From Blastocatellia bacterium UBA7656 (GTDB taxonomy: Bacteria; Acidobacteriota; Blastocatellia; UBA7656), in assembly GCA_002483445.1 (NCBI GenBank), contig DLHY01000091.1, positions 4,232-68,231 of the forward strand: a stretch of 64,000 nucleotides of DNA, read 5' to 3'. This document shows, one piece after another, positions 9,063 through 16,525 of this stretch. The notes under the pieces are model-generated. The model searched no databases. It was not told where the DNA came from and worked only from the letters and a program-made list of their open reading frames with translations. Within the stretch, counting starts at the first letter, position 1, and every line of letters starts with the position of its first letter. The position numbers and the translations under genes were made by a program.

Positions 9063-9260
9063 GGATTTCTCCCCGCTCTTTGGGTTTATGTGCGATCCCA
9101 TTGTGAATAATAACGAAGAGAGCCGATTTTATTCCCGCCAACAGAAAATTTGCGAGGGGAATAATCCACGCGCAAAGGGAGATATATCCGTCGAGTGCCG
9201 GTTGGAAGTTTGATTCTCTTCGGCATACTATTGAGGCGCAAAAAAGGGAGGATTTCATTT

Positions 9261-9686
9261 ATGGCTTTGAGCAAGGGGCAAACAATCGCAAGCTGGATTT
9301 TACAGATCGCGGTCGCGGTCATCCTTTTCCAGACCCTGTTTTTCAAATTCACAGGCGCGGCTGAATCCCGGTACATTTTCGAGCGACTGGACATGGAGCC
9401 GTGGGGTCGAATCGGTTCGGGAGTGGTCGAACTGATCGCCGCCCTGTTGTTGTTGATTCCTTCGACAGTGACAGTAGGCGCGATAATTTCGATGGGCGTA
9501 ATAAGCGGCGCGATCCTTAGCCACCTGACCAAACTCGGCATCGTGGTCATCAACTCAGACCAGACGAGCGATGGCGGATTGCTGTTCGCGCTCGCCGTCG
9601 CGGTGTTCGTCAGCAGCCTGATTATACTCGTAATCCGCCGCTCGGAAATTCCTGTCATCGGAAGCGCGTGGTTCGGAAAAGCCTGA
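9261..9686 (+). CDS. DoxX-like integral membrane protein
   Basis: 141 residues, mostly hydrophobic, with four predicted membrane helices (IASWILQIAVAVILFQTLFF; GVVELIAALLLLIPST; VGAIISMGVISGAILS; LLFALAVAVFVSSLIILVI). The spacing and the charged SRYIFERLDMEPWGRIGSG segment suit the DoxX/DoxD-like family, which is linked to oxidative-stress or quinone functions in other bacteria. The ATG was chosen because GGGAGG at 9246-9251 stands nine bases upstream; earlier codons have no support. It is divergent from the anti-sigma gene, so about 200 bases probably hold both promoters. Confidence 0.85.
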   Translation: MALSKGQTIASWILQIAVAVILFQTLFFKFTGAAESRYIFERLDMEPWGRIGSGVVELIAALLLLIPSTVTVGAIISMGVISGAILSHLTKLGIVVINSDQTSDGGLLFALAVAVFVSSLIILVIRRSEIPVIGSAWFGKA

Positions 9687-9732
9687 AGTCGATTTTGGCT
9701 GGCGAGCTAATGAAGGGGCGAAGCCTCCGGTT

Positions 9733-10416
9733 TCACTGGCGAGGTTTCGCCTGCTCCTGAATCTGCGAGAGACTCCGAGGCGCGCGCCTCATCCACTCGG
9801 CCATCAATTCAGGCCGCTTCATCACAGCTAGCGTTATCGCGTCGATCTCCTGGGGCGAAAAATAGTTTCGCTTCTTTTCTTCGAGCTTACGCGACGGCAC
9901 ATTTCTGTAAAGCCACTCCCTGTACTGCTTGAGTCCTTCGCCGTATCCGCGCCGAATGGCCTGCAAATCGGCTCCGCGCTCGAATCGCGCGCTGAAATCT
10001 TTCGAGACAAGCCGAATCAATCCTACGAGTCGCAACCGATTTCCTTTTTTGTAATAGAGCGCGTGGGCAAGCTCGTGAGCGATGATGGCTCGAATCGCAC
10101 TGTCGGGCGCGTTGCGCTCGAATGCCGCCGGGTTGACCAGAAGTATGCAGCGCATCCGTCCGAAAAAGAACTGAGGCCACCCGAAGCGCGACCGAAAATA
10201 ATCCGAGGGACTATCAAAGGCTTTTATCTGAATCTCGACGTTGCGGAGTTCCGGGAAAGATGAGGCGCGAATCTCTTCGACCATCGAGCGCGTGCGTTCA
10301 ATCGCCTCTGCTTTCGGATCGGAAGCCGCAGCGGTCGGAGACAGAATGAACAGAATGATAAGGACTGACGGAATGATTCTGGAAACGGCCCGACTGATGG
10401 CAGCAATACTATTCAT
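9733..10416 (-). CDS. Secreted zinc metalloprotease-like protein (HExxH)
   Basis: 227 residues with an N-terminal hydrophobic signal (IIPSVLIILFILSPTAAA). The zinc motif is in IIAHELAHALYY (about residues 111-122), and a later FERGADLQAIRRG offers the Glu or Asp that serves as third ligand in M48-like zincins. The protein is short and has no other recognised domain. It is probably exported and may be a peptidase; the substrate is unknown. The next gene upstream is a truncated vapC, unrelated in function. Confidence 0.75.
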   Translation of the reverse strand: MNSIAAISRAVSRIIPSVLIILFILSPTAAASDPKAEAIERTRSMVEEIRASSFPELRNVEIQIKAFDSPSDYFRSRFGWPQFFFGRMRCILLVNPAAFERNAPDSAIRAIIAHELAHALYYKKGNRLRLVGLIRLVSKDFSARFERGADLQAIRRGYGEGLKQYREWLYRNVPSRKLEEKKRNYFSPQEIDAITLAVMKRPELMAEWMRRAPRSLSQIQEQAKPRQ

Positions 10417-10457
10417 CCTATAAATCCCTGCTTATGGCGAAGGGAAACATCAACATA

Positions 10458-10619
10458 TCAAGGTTGTTGCTGTTGTCGGTCGTACAGGTTTTGCGGCAAT
10501 ACACAAACAATTTCACCTCGATTCAATAGGATCTCAACCGAACGCGCCGCGTCTTCGTGCATCGGGTGATTCGCTTCAACGCTTCGCGCCAGAACATTGG
10601 TATCCAGCAGATAGCTCAT
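10458..10619 (-). pseudogene. Truncated VapC toxin (PIN domain N-terminus)
   Basis: 53 codons starting MSYLLDTNVLARSVEANHPM and running to VCVLPQNLYDRQ, the first third of a PIN-domain toxin of about 130 residues, with the first catalytic Asp (LLDTNVL). It then meets a stop codon, and no continuation is found in other frames before the next gene. The start ATG overlaps the antitoxin stop (ATGA), the usual vapBC coupling. The other acidic residues of the PIN active site are gone, so it should be inactive. Confidence 0.85.
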
Positions 10620-10882
10620 AGCTGCTTATCTTCTCTTTCCTCGTAGATGATTTCTCTGGTCAGCGCATAATCAGACAAAGGCTCGGCTGTGATCGAATGG
10701 TTATCAATCCACTCTCTCCAGAGTTTCGCTCTTTCCTGCGGGCTTAAAGAAGCTTTTACTTCTGATGCAACCTCGCCTTCCAGAAGAGACCGCAAGTAAG
10801 CATCTACAGAAATCCCTTTTGCCTCAGCTTGCGCCGCCAACATCTCGGCTGTTGCTTTTTCTATCTCCAACGTCGCAGGCAT
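10616..10882 (-). CDS. Antitoxin-like protein of a broken toxin-antitoxin pair
   Basis: 88 residues, acidic and helical: an N-terminal ATLEIEKATAEMLAAQAEAK helix, GISVDAYLRSLLEGE, and a C-terminal tail likely to bind toxin. It precedes and overlaps the truncated vapC by four bases, which identifies it as the antitoxin of that pair. GGGGAG lies eight bases before the ATG. The toxin is dead, so the gene may persist as a repressor, as cross-protection, or as a decaying relic. Confidence 0.75.
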   Translation of the reverse strand: MPATLEIEKATAEMLAAQAEAKGISVDAYLRSLLEGEVASEVKASLSPQERAKLWREWIDNHSITAEPLSDYALTREIIYEEREDKQL

Positions 10883-10936
10883 AGTTTTGTCTCCCCTTTT
10901 AGAATTGCCTTTGTGCTTGTCAGCGAAAAAATCTTA

Positions 10937-13558
10937 TCACACGGGAAGATTTGAAGCGCGTTCTCTGCACTCGATCAGGAGTCGCGCCAACTCTCCAACG
11001 GTCGCCGGACGGACGCCCCGACTGCGGTTGGCCGCGCCTATCTCGAATGCGACCCTCCACTGCTCGAATAAAACGCGATAAGCGTCAAACAGGCTGTTTC
11101 GCGGATCGTAAATGTGAGTCGCTTCCGATGTGACTCCGTTCAACTCGATGACCTTGAAGTTTTTCCCCTCTTTGAAATCTTCTATCGAACGCGCGCGTAT
11201 GTCGAACCGCCCGTAGTAAAAACCCTCAAAGCCGCGGCTTATCCGGTCGATCACTTCGTCAAGGCTCTCTGTTTTGATCCATTCGCCATCAAGAAAGATC
11301 GCGCCACGGCAATGCGTGCCAATCTCGACGAGTTGCACCCGCTCGCCCTCAGCGGGCATCTCCCACAAATGATCTTCATGTTTGCTGAGATAAAATCGCG
11401 CCATCGAGACCGCGCGATCATCTTTGAGTATCAATCTTTCGAGCGTGCTTCGGCCATCGCCCGTGACTGCGGGGAATCTCTTTTCAGTTATGGAAAAAAT
11501 CCGGCCCCGCTCCTCGTCAGGATGGCGGTAGTAAAAAACTCCGAACTCGAATCCGCCGATGTGTTCCTGAATTATCGTGTCGCCCCAAGAGCGCCGCAGA
11601 TAATCTTCCATCTCGTCCGTCGATCTCACGACCGCCACCCCCGACCCGCGCTGGCCTTCGTTCGGTTTCAACACGACAGGAAAATCCAGATCGTTTTCAA
11701 TCATAAACGCTCGCGCTCGCTCCGCCCGTTTCTCAGCCGTGAGCGCGGATTCGATAAGTCGGGCGCGAGCGACATACTCTTTGAAACGGGAAAGGCCGTC
11801 GAGTATCTCGATCTTCGATTCTCCGATGAATCCGCCCGCAGGCATCGCCGGGTTGGCTGCTGTGAAAACTGTCAGACTGCGATGGCGCAGGGCAAGCCAC
11901 GCGATGTAGCCAACGACAGGCGGATAGAAAATCCACGGCGGCCAGAATTCCCATCGCATCATTCGCTTCCACTTCGATACCAGAAGCCTGCGACCTCGAT
12001 AAGTCGACAGCTTAACGCCGAGCTTTGCCACGACGTAAACAAGAATGATAGCGATCACCGCCTGAAGGAAAAAGTTTCGCCCCGCAAGCAGAGCCGATCC
12101 CATCAACTCGCCGCCCAGAAAAGCTGACACGGCGACGAGCAGCGGAGTCCACACGACCCCGGCGATGAGGAAGTACAGAGTGAACCACCAGAAACTCGTG
12201 TTCAACGTCCCGGCGGCGAAATAAGTCGGCAATCGCATCCCCGGCACGAAGCGGCTCGCGGCGATCACTATCAATCCCTTGCGCGTAAACCACGCGGAAC
12301 TTCTTTCGACATCGCGCTCGCGGACGAACCATTTGAAAGGCGCTCGTTTGAGCGCCGGACGACCGAAATAACGGCCCGCGAGAAAGAGCAACACGTCGCC
12401 GAAGAAGATGCCGAAAAAACATGCGAACGCCGCCAACGTGTAGCTGATTCGCCCCTCGGCGACCATCAGCCCCGCGCCTATCGATGTCAAATCCTCGCTC
12501 ACGAGCGTCGCTGCGGCTAAAAGCGCAGTCATCACCAGAGCCGTCACGCCTGCGGCTTTGGGCAGGTCTGACGTACTGAAAGGCATCTGTGATCGACTGA
12601 CGCGCCCAGGGTCGGCAGTCGCTCGCGTCTGCGCGCGGCCCTGATCTACGCGGCTGAGAAAATCGAGAATCGCAGGGGCGAGCATATTCCCTTTACTGAA
12701 GACCATGAAATGATCGTCGTCGTAAAGTATGATCTCGCTTTGAGGCGCGAGGCGATGATGCTCCCGCGCGGCTTCGACGGGAACGAGTATATCTCGATTG
12801 CCATGAATAATAAGCGCGGGCTGATCGATGCGGGCGATGATCTCGCGCAGAGGTCGCTGATCGGAATCATAGAAGTTGCGCGCATAAGGGACGCTGAGCA
12901 TCGCGTCGTCGAGCCAGCCGAAATGCGGCGTGCCTTCGCGCATCAGCCACAGAAAAGATAATTGCAGACCGTGCAGCGCGTGGTTGAGATAATAATCGCC
13001 CAGCAACTCCATCTCCTGAACGCCGATGGATGAAAGCAGCGTGAGCGAGAGCGCGCGATCAGGAGCGCGGTCGATAAGATCGAGCGCGACTCCGCCGCCC
13101 ATGCTGAAGCCGACGAGGTGAGCGCGTTCTACTTTGAGCGCGTCCATCAACTGAAGCGTGTAATCGGCGTGCGCGCGTATGGAATAATCCGAAACGTCAG
13201 TAGTCGAATGGCCGAAGCCGGGAAGGTCGAGCGCGATGACCCGATATTGTTTTGCCAGCGCGGGAGCGAGCGAGTTGAAATCATTCTTGCTGCCGGGGCT
13301 TCCGTGAAGAAGCAGGATGGTCGGGCGATCTTTGCCTTCTGCGGGATGATGCTCGCGATATGAAATGCGAACGGTTTTCGATGTTCGCTGATCGTCGTCG
13401 ACTTCTTGAACTGTAACGCTCAGTTCGCCATTGCCTGCGATTGTCGAATCAAGAGAGCGAACGATGTAGGAGAGGACGAGCAAAGCGAAATAGGCGATGA
13501 GCAAAAACCTTCGCCATCGTCGCTTCGAAACATGTTTGGTTGTCGCGCTGTCAGTCAT
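10937..13558 (-). CDS. Three-domain fusion: alpha/beta hydrolase, DedA/VTT membrane domain, ATP-grasp
   Basis: 873 residues. An N-terminal membrane anchor (about 18-35) precedes an alpha/beta hydrolase (about 75-305): HG loop LLLHGSPGS, nucleophile Ser152 in GFSMGG, Asp256 in GNRDILVP, His283 in DDHF. A DedA/VTT domain follows (about 340-520), with GDVLLFLAGRYFGRP and SRFVPGMRLPTYFAAG carrying the conserved Arg and Pro. The last part (about 590-840) is ATP-grasp-like: FPVVLKPNEGQRGSGVAVV, a RFPAVTGDGRSTLERL segment seen in peptide-forming ligases, and IELNGVTSEATHIYDP with the Mg-binding Asn. It ends an operon with OlsB/OlsA-like acyltransferases and an NRDE protein, so a membrane-lipid role (hydrolysis, flipping, ATP-dependent ligation) is inferred. 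The exact reaction is unknown. Confidence 0.85.
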   Translation of the reverse strand: MTDSATTKHVSKRRWRRFLLIAYFALLVLSYIVRSLDSTIAGNGELSVTVQEVDDDQRTSKTVRISYREHHPAEGKDRPTILLLHGSPGSKNDFNSLAPALAKQYRVIALDLPGFGHSTTDVSDYSIRAHADYTLQLMDALKVERAHLVGFSMGGGVALDLIDRAPDRALSLTLLSSIGVQEMELLGDYYLNHALHGLQLSFLWLMREGTPHFGWLDDAMLSVPYARNFYDSDQRPLREIIARIDQPALIIHGNRDILVPVEAAREHHRLAPQSEIILYDDDHFMVFSKGNMLAPAILDFLSRVDQGRAQTRATADPGRVSRSQMPFSTSDLPKAAGVTALVMTALLAAATLVSEDLTSIGAGLMVAEGRISYTLAAFACFFGIFFGDVLLFLAGRYFGRPALKRAPFKWFVRERDVERSSAWFTRKGLIVIAASRFVPGMRLPTYFAAGTLNTSFWWFTLYFLIAGVVWTPLLVAVSAFLGGELMGSALLAGRNFFLQAVIAIILVYVVAKLGVKLSTYRGRRLLVSKWKRMMRWEFWPPWIFYPPVVGYIAWLALRHRSLTVFTAANPAMPAGGFIGESKIEILDGLSRFKEYVARARLIESALTAEKRAERARAFMIENDLDFPVVLKPNEGQRGSGVAVVRSTDEMEDYLRRSWGDTIIQEHIGGFEFGVFYYRHPDEERGRIFSITEKRFPAVTGDGRSTLERLILKDDRAVSMARFYLSKHEDHLWEMPAEGERVQLVEIGTHCRGAIFLDGEWIKTESLDEVIDRISRGFEGFYYGRFDIRARSIEDFKEGKNFKVIELNGVTSEATHIYDPRNSLFDAYRVLFEQWRVAFEIGAANRSRGVRPATVGELARLLIECRERASNLPV

Positions 13559-13563
13559 CGCGC

Positions 13564-14301
13564 TCAGTTCGATCTTTCCATCCTAATCGCTTCATCAGCG
13601 TTTTCAAAAGACGCCAGACAGGGCGAGTCGGCAAAGTAAAAGAACCTGATGGAATTGGCGGCGACTTTGATGTAGCTGAAGCTGACGGTTCGCGCATCGT
13701 CGCGGTGCATACATGGAGAGTATGGGCCGCGAGCGGGCGCGTGACTTTGATGAAAATTCATAAGCAGTCGGGCGTCCGCGCTACCACCCGACGCGCCAGC
13801 TAGTTCTTCGAATAGTCTCTTGCGCGAATCCCTCGCGCCTGCCTGATCGAATGAGGAAGAGACCAGTGGCTTTGCCGATTCGCCATCTCCGACGCGCATC
13901 TCGCAGCCAGTCCATTCGATAAGCAGGCATTTTTCTCCCGGCTCAAAGGCGGCGAGAGTGAACGGTTGAAACTGGCTGAGATCGATTCCTTCGACGCGGG
14001 TTTGCGCTTCGATGCGCGAAGACGCATCCATCAGATTTTTCACCAGCAGCCCGCGACTCGTGTATGGATGCGCCTCTCCCTCGCTCTGATCTTCGTAGCG
14101 ATTCAACAAGCAGAGGGCGACGCCGAACTGATTGACCCCGATCCAGGTGCCGCCGTGATCGCCATCTGCGGGAGCGATGAATCGGACTCCGCGCATCTCG
14201 CTGACTACGGGCGCAGAAGCCCGACTACGCGAATGCCGTTCATCGCGGTTGCACATCAAATCGAACTCATCGCCCTGATGCGCCCAGCTTACCGTACACA
14301 T
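13564..14301 (-). CDS. NRDE-domain protein (TANGO2-like)
   Basis: 245 residues. It begins Met-Cys-Thr-Val-Ser, and the family's CNRDE signature appears at about residue 18 (LMCNRDERHSRSR). Cys2 is the candidate N-terminal nucleophile of an Ntn-hydrolase fold. The ATG before Cys was chosen over a TTG four codons upstream because the family starts Met-Cys. TANGO2 relatives are linked to membrane, lipid or haem handling, but the biochemical function is unsettled. The gene overlaps the DinB-like gene by 13 bases and is followed after five bases by the hydrolase-DedA-ATP-grasp gene, so all are one transcript. Confidence 0.88.
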   Translation of the reverse strand: MCTVSWAHQGDEFDLMCNRDERHSRSRASAPVVSEMRGVRFIAPADGDHGGTWIGVNQFGVALCLLNRYEDQSEGEAHPYTSRGLLVKNLMDASSRIEAQTRVEGIDLSQFQPFTLAAFEPGEKCLLIEWTGCEMRVGDGESAKPLVSSSFDQAGARDSRKRLFEELAGASGGSADARLLMNFHQSHAPARGPYSPCMHRDDARTVSFSYIKVAANSIRFFYFADSPCLASFENADEAIRMERSN

Positions 14302-14807
14302 TGCGCTCTCCAATGCCTGAGAGTCGAAGGCGCGACGCCGAATTCCTCACCCGGCTCGATGCCTCTCATTCGCAGCGAGACGGCTACTATCGCGTAATGA
14401 TGAATCGTATGACTGAGTAAAAACTGAAGCTCGCGCTTCACTGACGAGCGACTCCAGTCGGCGCTCGCCGAACATTCGGAAATCACCTGCACTTCACGCT
14501 CGCAGTCTTCATTGGCAAGCCCTCGCAGGCATTCGATTATCGCTTCGATTTTTTCAATGGCAGTTTGGCGGTTCGTTTCGACCTCAGCGTTTCTTTCTCT
14601 CAGGTCATAGTTGATGCGGCCCGTCTTGATTCCCGCGGCGAAGCAGGCATAAAAATCTATGCAGTGGCGGAAATGGCCGCCTGCTGCCGCTTTCGCCAAA
14701 GGCGCGGTCGAAGTCAAATATGCATCGTCATCGATTGCCGAAATCAAATCAATCCCCTGCATAAGTGCGTGAACATTATCATCTATCAGCCTGTCTGTGT
14801 GCTGCAC
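14289..14807 (-). CDS. DinB-like four-helix protein
   Basis: 172 residues, predicted all-helical, with histidines placed as in DinB/YfiT metal-binding bundles: GGHFRHCIDFYACF (about 44-57) and FLLSHTIHHYAIVAVSLR (about 129-146). The start is GTG, supported by GGAGG four bases upstream inside the end of the acyltransferase gene, with a 22-base overlap. DinB-like proteins often are thiol-dependent or metal-dependent transferases, but none is characterised for this context. Its place inside a lipid-acyltransferase operon suggests an accessory role there. Confidence 0.8.
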   Translation of the reverse strand: MQHTDRLIDDNVHALMQGIDLISAIDDDAYLTSTAPLAKAAAGGHFRHCIDFYACFAAGIKTGRINYDLRERNAEVETNRQTAIEKIEAIIECLRGLANEDCEREVQVISECSASADWSRSSVKRELQFLLSHTIHHYAIVAVSLRMRGIEPGEEFGVAPSTLRHWRAQCVR

Positions 14808-15571
14808 GTTTCCTCCAATTCGACTACGGGTATGAATTGCTCATTGACTGCGCGCCATAATTCACTGGCGAGCAGCTTGCGATCACTCTGCACTATCGGT
14901 TCATCGCCGAAACTCAGCGTTGCCTCAATGGAAGTCAGTTGAAAGAGTCTGAACAGATGATCCGCGAAAGTCATATCGCCCCACCAGCAAACCGACAAGT
15001 GCGCGGGCGTCTCACCAGCCGCCGCGCGGTAACTCACTGCGGAGTAAGAAACCGGAAACTCTATCTTCGCCGCCGAGTGAAGCAGCGAAGGGTTGAAGGG
15101 CGCGACCCCGACGCCCGCGGTGCTTGTGCCTTCGGCAAACAGTACGACCCCGCGACTGTCGCCGAGAACTTTTTCAATGAGACTGTTGACGCGCACAACG
15201 TCGCGGCGGCAATCGCGGTCTATGAAAATGGTGTCAACCTGTCGACACAAAAAACCCACCAGAGGCCAGTTTGCTACATCCTTTTTAGCTATGAATATGC
15301 AATCGAAACACGCTGCCATCACCACGATATCGACGTAGCTGAGATGATTCGACACCAGAAAAAAAGGCGGGCGAGGCGGCGAGCCGCGCATTTTGATTTT
15401 TATTCCGAGCAAGCTGGCTGTGCTTCTGGCCCACGCGCGAAAGATGAAGTTGCGCCATCTCGTTTTTTTTGAAGCCGGCAGAAAAACTTTGACCACCATC
15501 AACAACGCGCCCAGCGAGAGAGTGAGTGCGATGAGGATGACGGTTTTGACTGAGGCGCGCAGGAACTTCAT
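14786..15571 (-). CDS. 1-acylglycerol-3-phosphate acyltransferase family protein (PlsC/OlsA-like)
   Basis: 261 residues with an N-terminal membrane helix (VILIALTLSLGALLMVVKVF) and the family motifs: HX4D as SNHLSYVD, then LFAEGTSTAG for substrate binding, and FNPSLLHSAA. The start is the ATG eight bases after the stop of the OlsB-like gene; an earlier in-frame start overlaps that gene without need. Next to an OlsB-type N-acyltransferase, the likely job is the second acylation (OlsA-like) of an amino-acid lipid, though ordinary phosphatidic acid synthesis cannot be excluded. Confidence 0.9.
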   Translation of the reverse strand: MKFLRASVKTVILIALTLSLGALLMVVKVFLPASKKTRWRNFIFRAWARSTASLLGIKIKMRGSPPRPPFFLVSNHLSYVDIVVMAACFDCIFIAKKDVANWPLVGFLCRQVDTIFIDRDCRRDVVRVNSLIEKVLGDSRGVVLFAEGTSTAGVGVAPFNPSLLHSAAKIEFPVSYSAVSYRAAAGETPAHLSVCWWGDMTFADHLFRLFQLTSIEATLSFGDEPIVQSDRKLLASELWRAVNEQFIPVVELEETCSTQTG

Positions 15572-15578
15572 TGAAAGC

Positions 15579-16394
15579 TCACGCTCCGAAAAATACCTTG
15601 CGTGTTTGCGCATCCATCTCCGCTACATCGAACAGGACGAGGTAATCGATAGTCTTGAAGAGGCGGTCAATGGCCGGCGGCCCGCACACTCGCGCGCCGA
15701 AGCGCAGATAGGCTCCGAAGAGTTTCGGGATGCTCACTTGAATTTCATCCTTCGCCGTCAGGTCAGCAGCGCAGCACTCAAATCCGGGTTGTGGCCCCGC
15801 TCTGAAAGTCGGATGCAGGTGGCTTCCCTCTTCGAGCATCTGCATCACCCGCCAGCCTTCGCGCTCGTCCTGGCTCGTGAGCGAACAACAGCCGAAAAGA
15901 TATCGCTTGCGGTTGTGAGCCACGTACATCGCCAGCCCTTTCCACAGCAGAAAGAGCGCCTGCGTGTTGCGATGAGAGGGCGAGATGCAGGCGCGGCCCA
16001 ACTCTATCGAATCCGCAATCACGTCATCGGGAATCTTTGACAGATCGAATTCCACTGCCGAATAAAAGCCTCGGCCTGATTGCGCCATATCGCCTGTCTG
16101 ACAGCGATAGGTTCCGATTATCTGACCTTCGACAGTGTCTTCGACGATGAGGTGATGACAGAAGTGATCGAACTCGTCGAGATCGCGCCCCGTTTGAAAC
16201 GAAGACGCGAGACCTTCTCCGAGTTCGAGATTGAAGACCTCGAAGCGGAGACGGAGGATCGCGTCCAGTTCTTCGCGGGTGCGGGCGAATCGCATAAGGT
16301 ATCGGCCTTCGCGAATCTCGCCGTGCGGCAATGCGTCAGTGAAGACGGGATAGGCCGCCGTTTCCGGCAAGACTTTGATGCGCGCGCTCTCCAT
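15579..16394 (-). CDS. OlsB-like GNAT N-acyltransferase (ornithine-lipid type)
   Basis: 271 residues. Matches the OlsB/hemolysin-like acyltransferase pattern: AILRLRFEVFNLELGEG near the start, DEFDHFCHHLIVED, GQIIGTYRCQ, and IELGRACISPSHRNTQALFLLWKGLAMY, where relatives place the acyl-ACP site. OlsB enzymes attach a 3-hydroxyacyl chain to ornithine, giving lyso-ornithine lipid. The directly downstream PlsC-type gene supports this reading, since olsB-olsA pairs make phosphorus-free membrane lipids. The ATG has GGAG six bases upstream. The amino-acid substrate is not provable from sequence. It is the first gene of the five-gene operon. Confidence 0.82.
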   Translation of the reverse strand: MESARIKVLPETAAYPVFTDALPHGEIREGRYLMRFARTREELDAILRLRFEVFNLELGEGLASSFQTGRDLDEFDHFCHHLIVEDTVEGQIIGTYRCQTGDMAQSGRGFYSAVEFDLSKIPDDVIADSIELGRACISPSHRNTQALFLLWKGLAMYVAHNRKRYLFGCCSLTSQDEREGWRVMQMLEEGSHLHPTFRAGPQPGFECCAADLTAKDEIQVSIPKLFGAYLRFGARVCGPPAIDRLFKTIDYLVLFDVAEMDAQTRKVFFGA

Positions 16395-16525
16395 AACGAA
16401 CTCCGGCCAAGTATAGATGAAAACTGTGAAGGCGCAAGATCGGCTGCATTGGCTTCCTCTGCTCGAACGCAGCCGATTTCCCCGTCTATTTATATTGCAT
16501 GAGCGCGCTGATTTATTCCCGCTCT

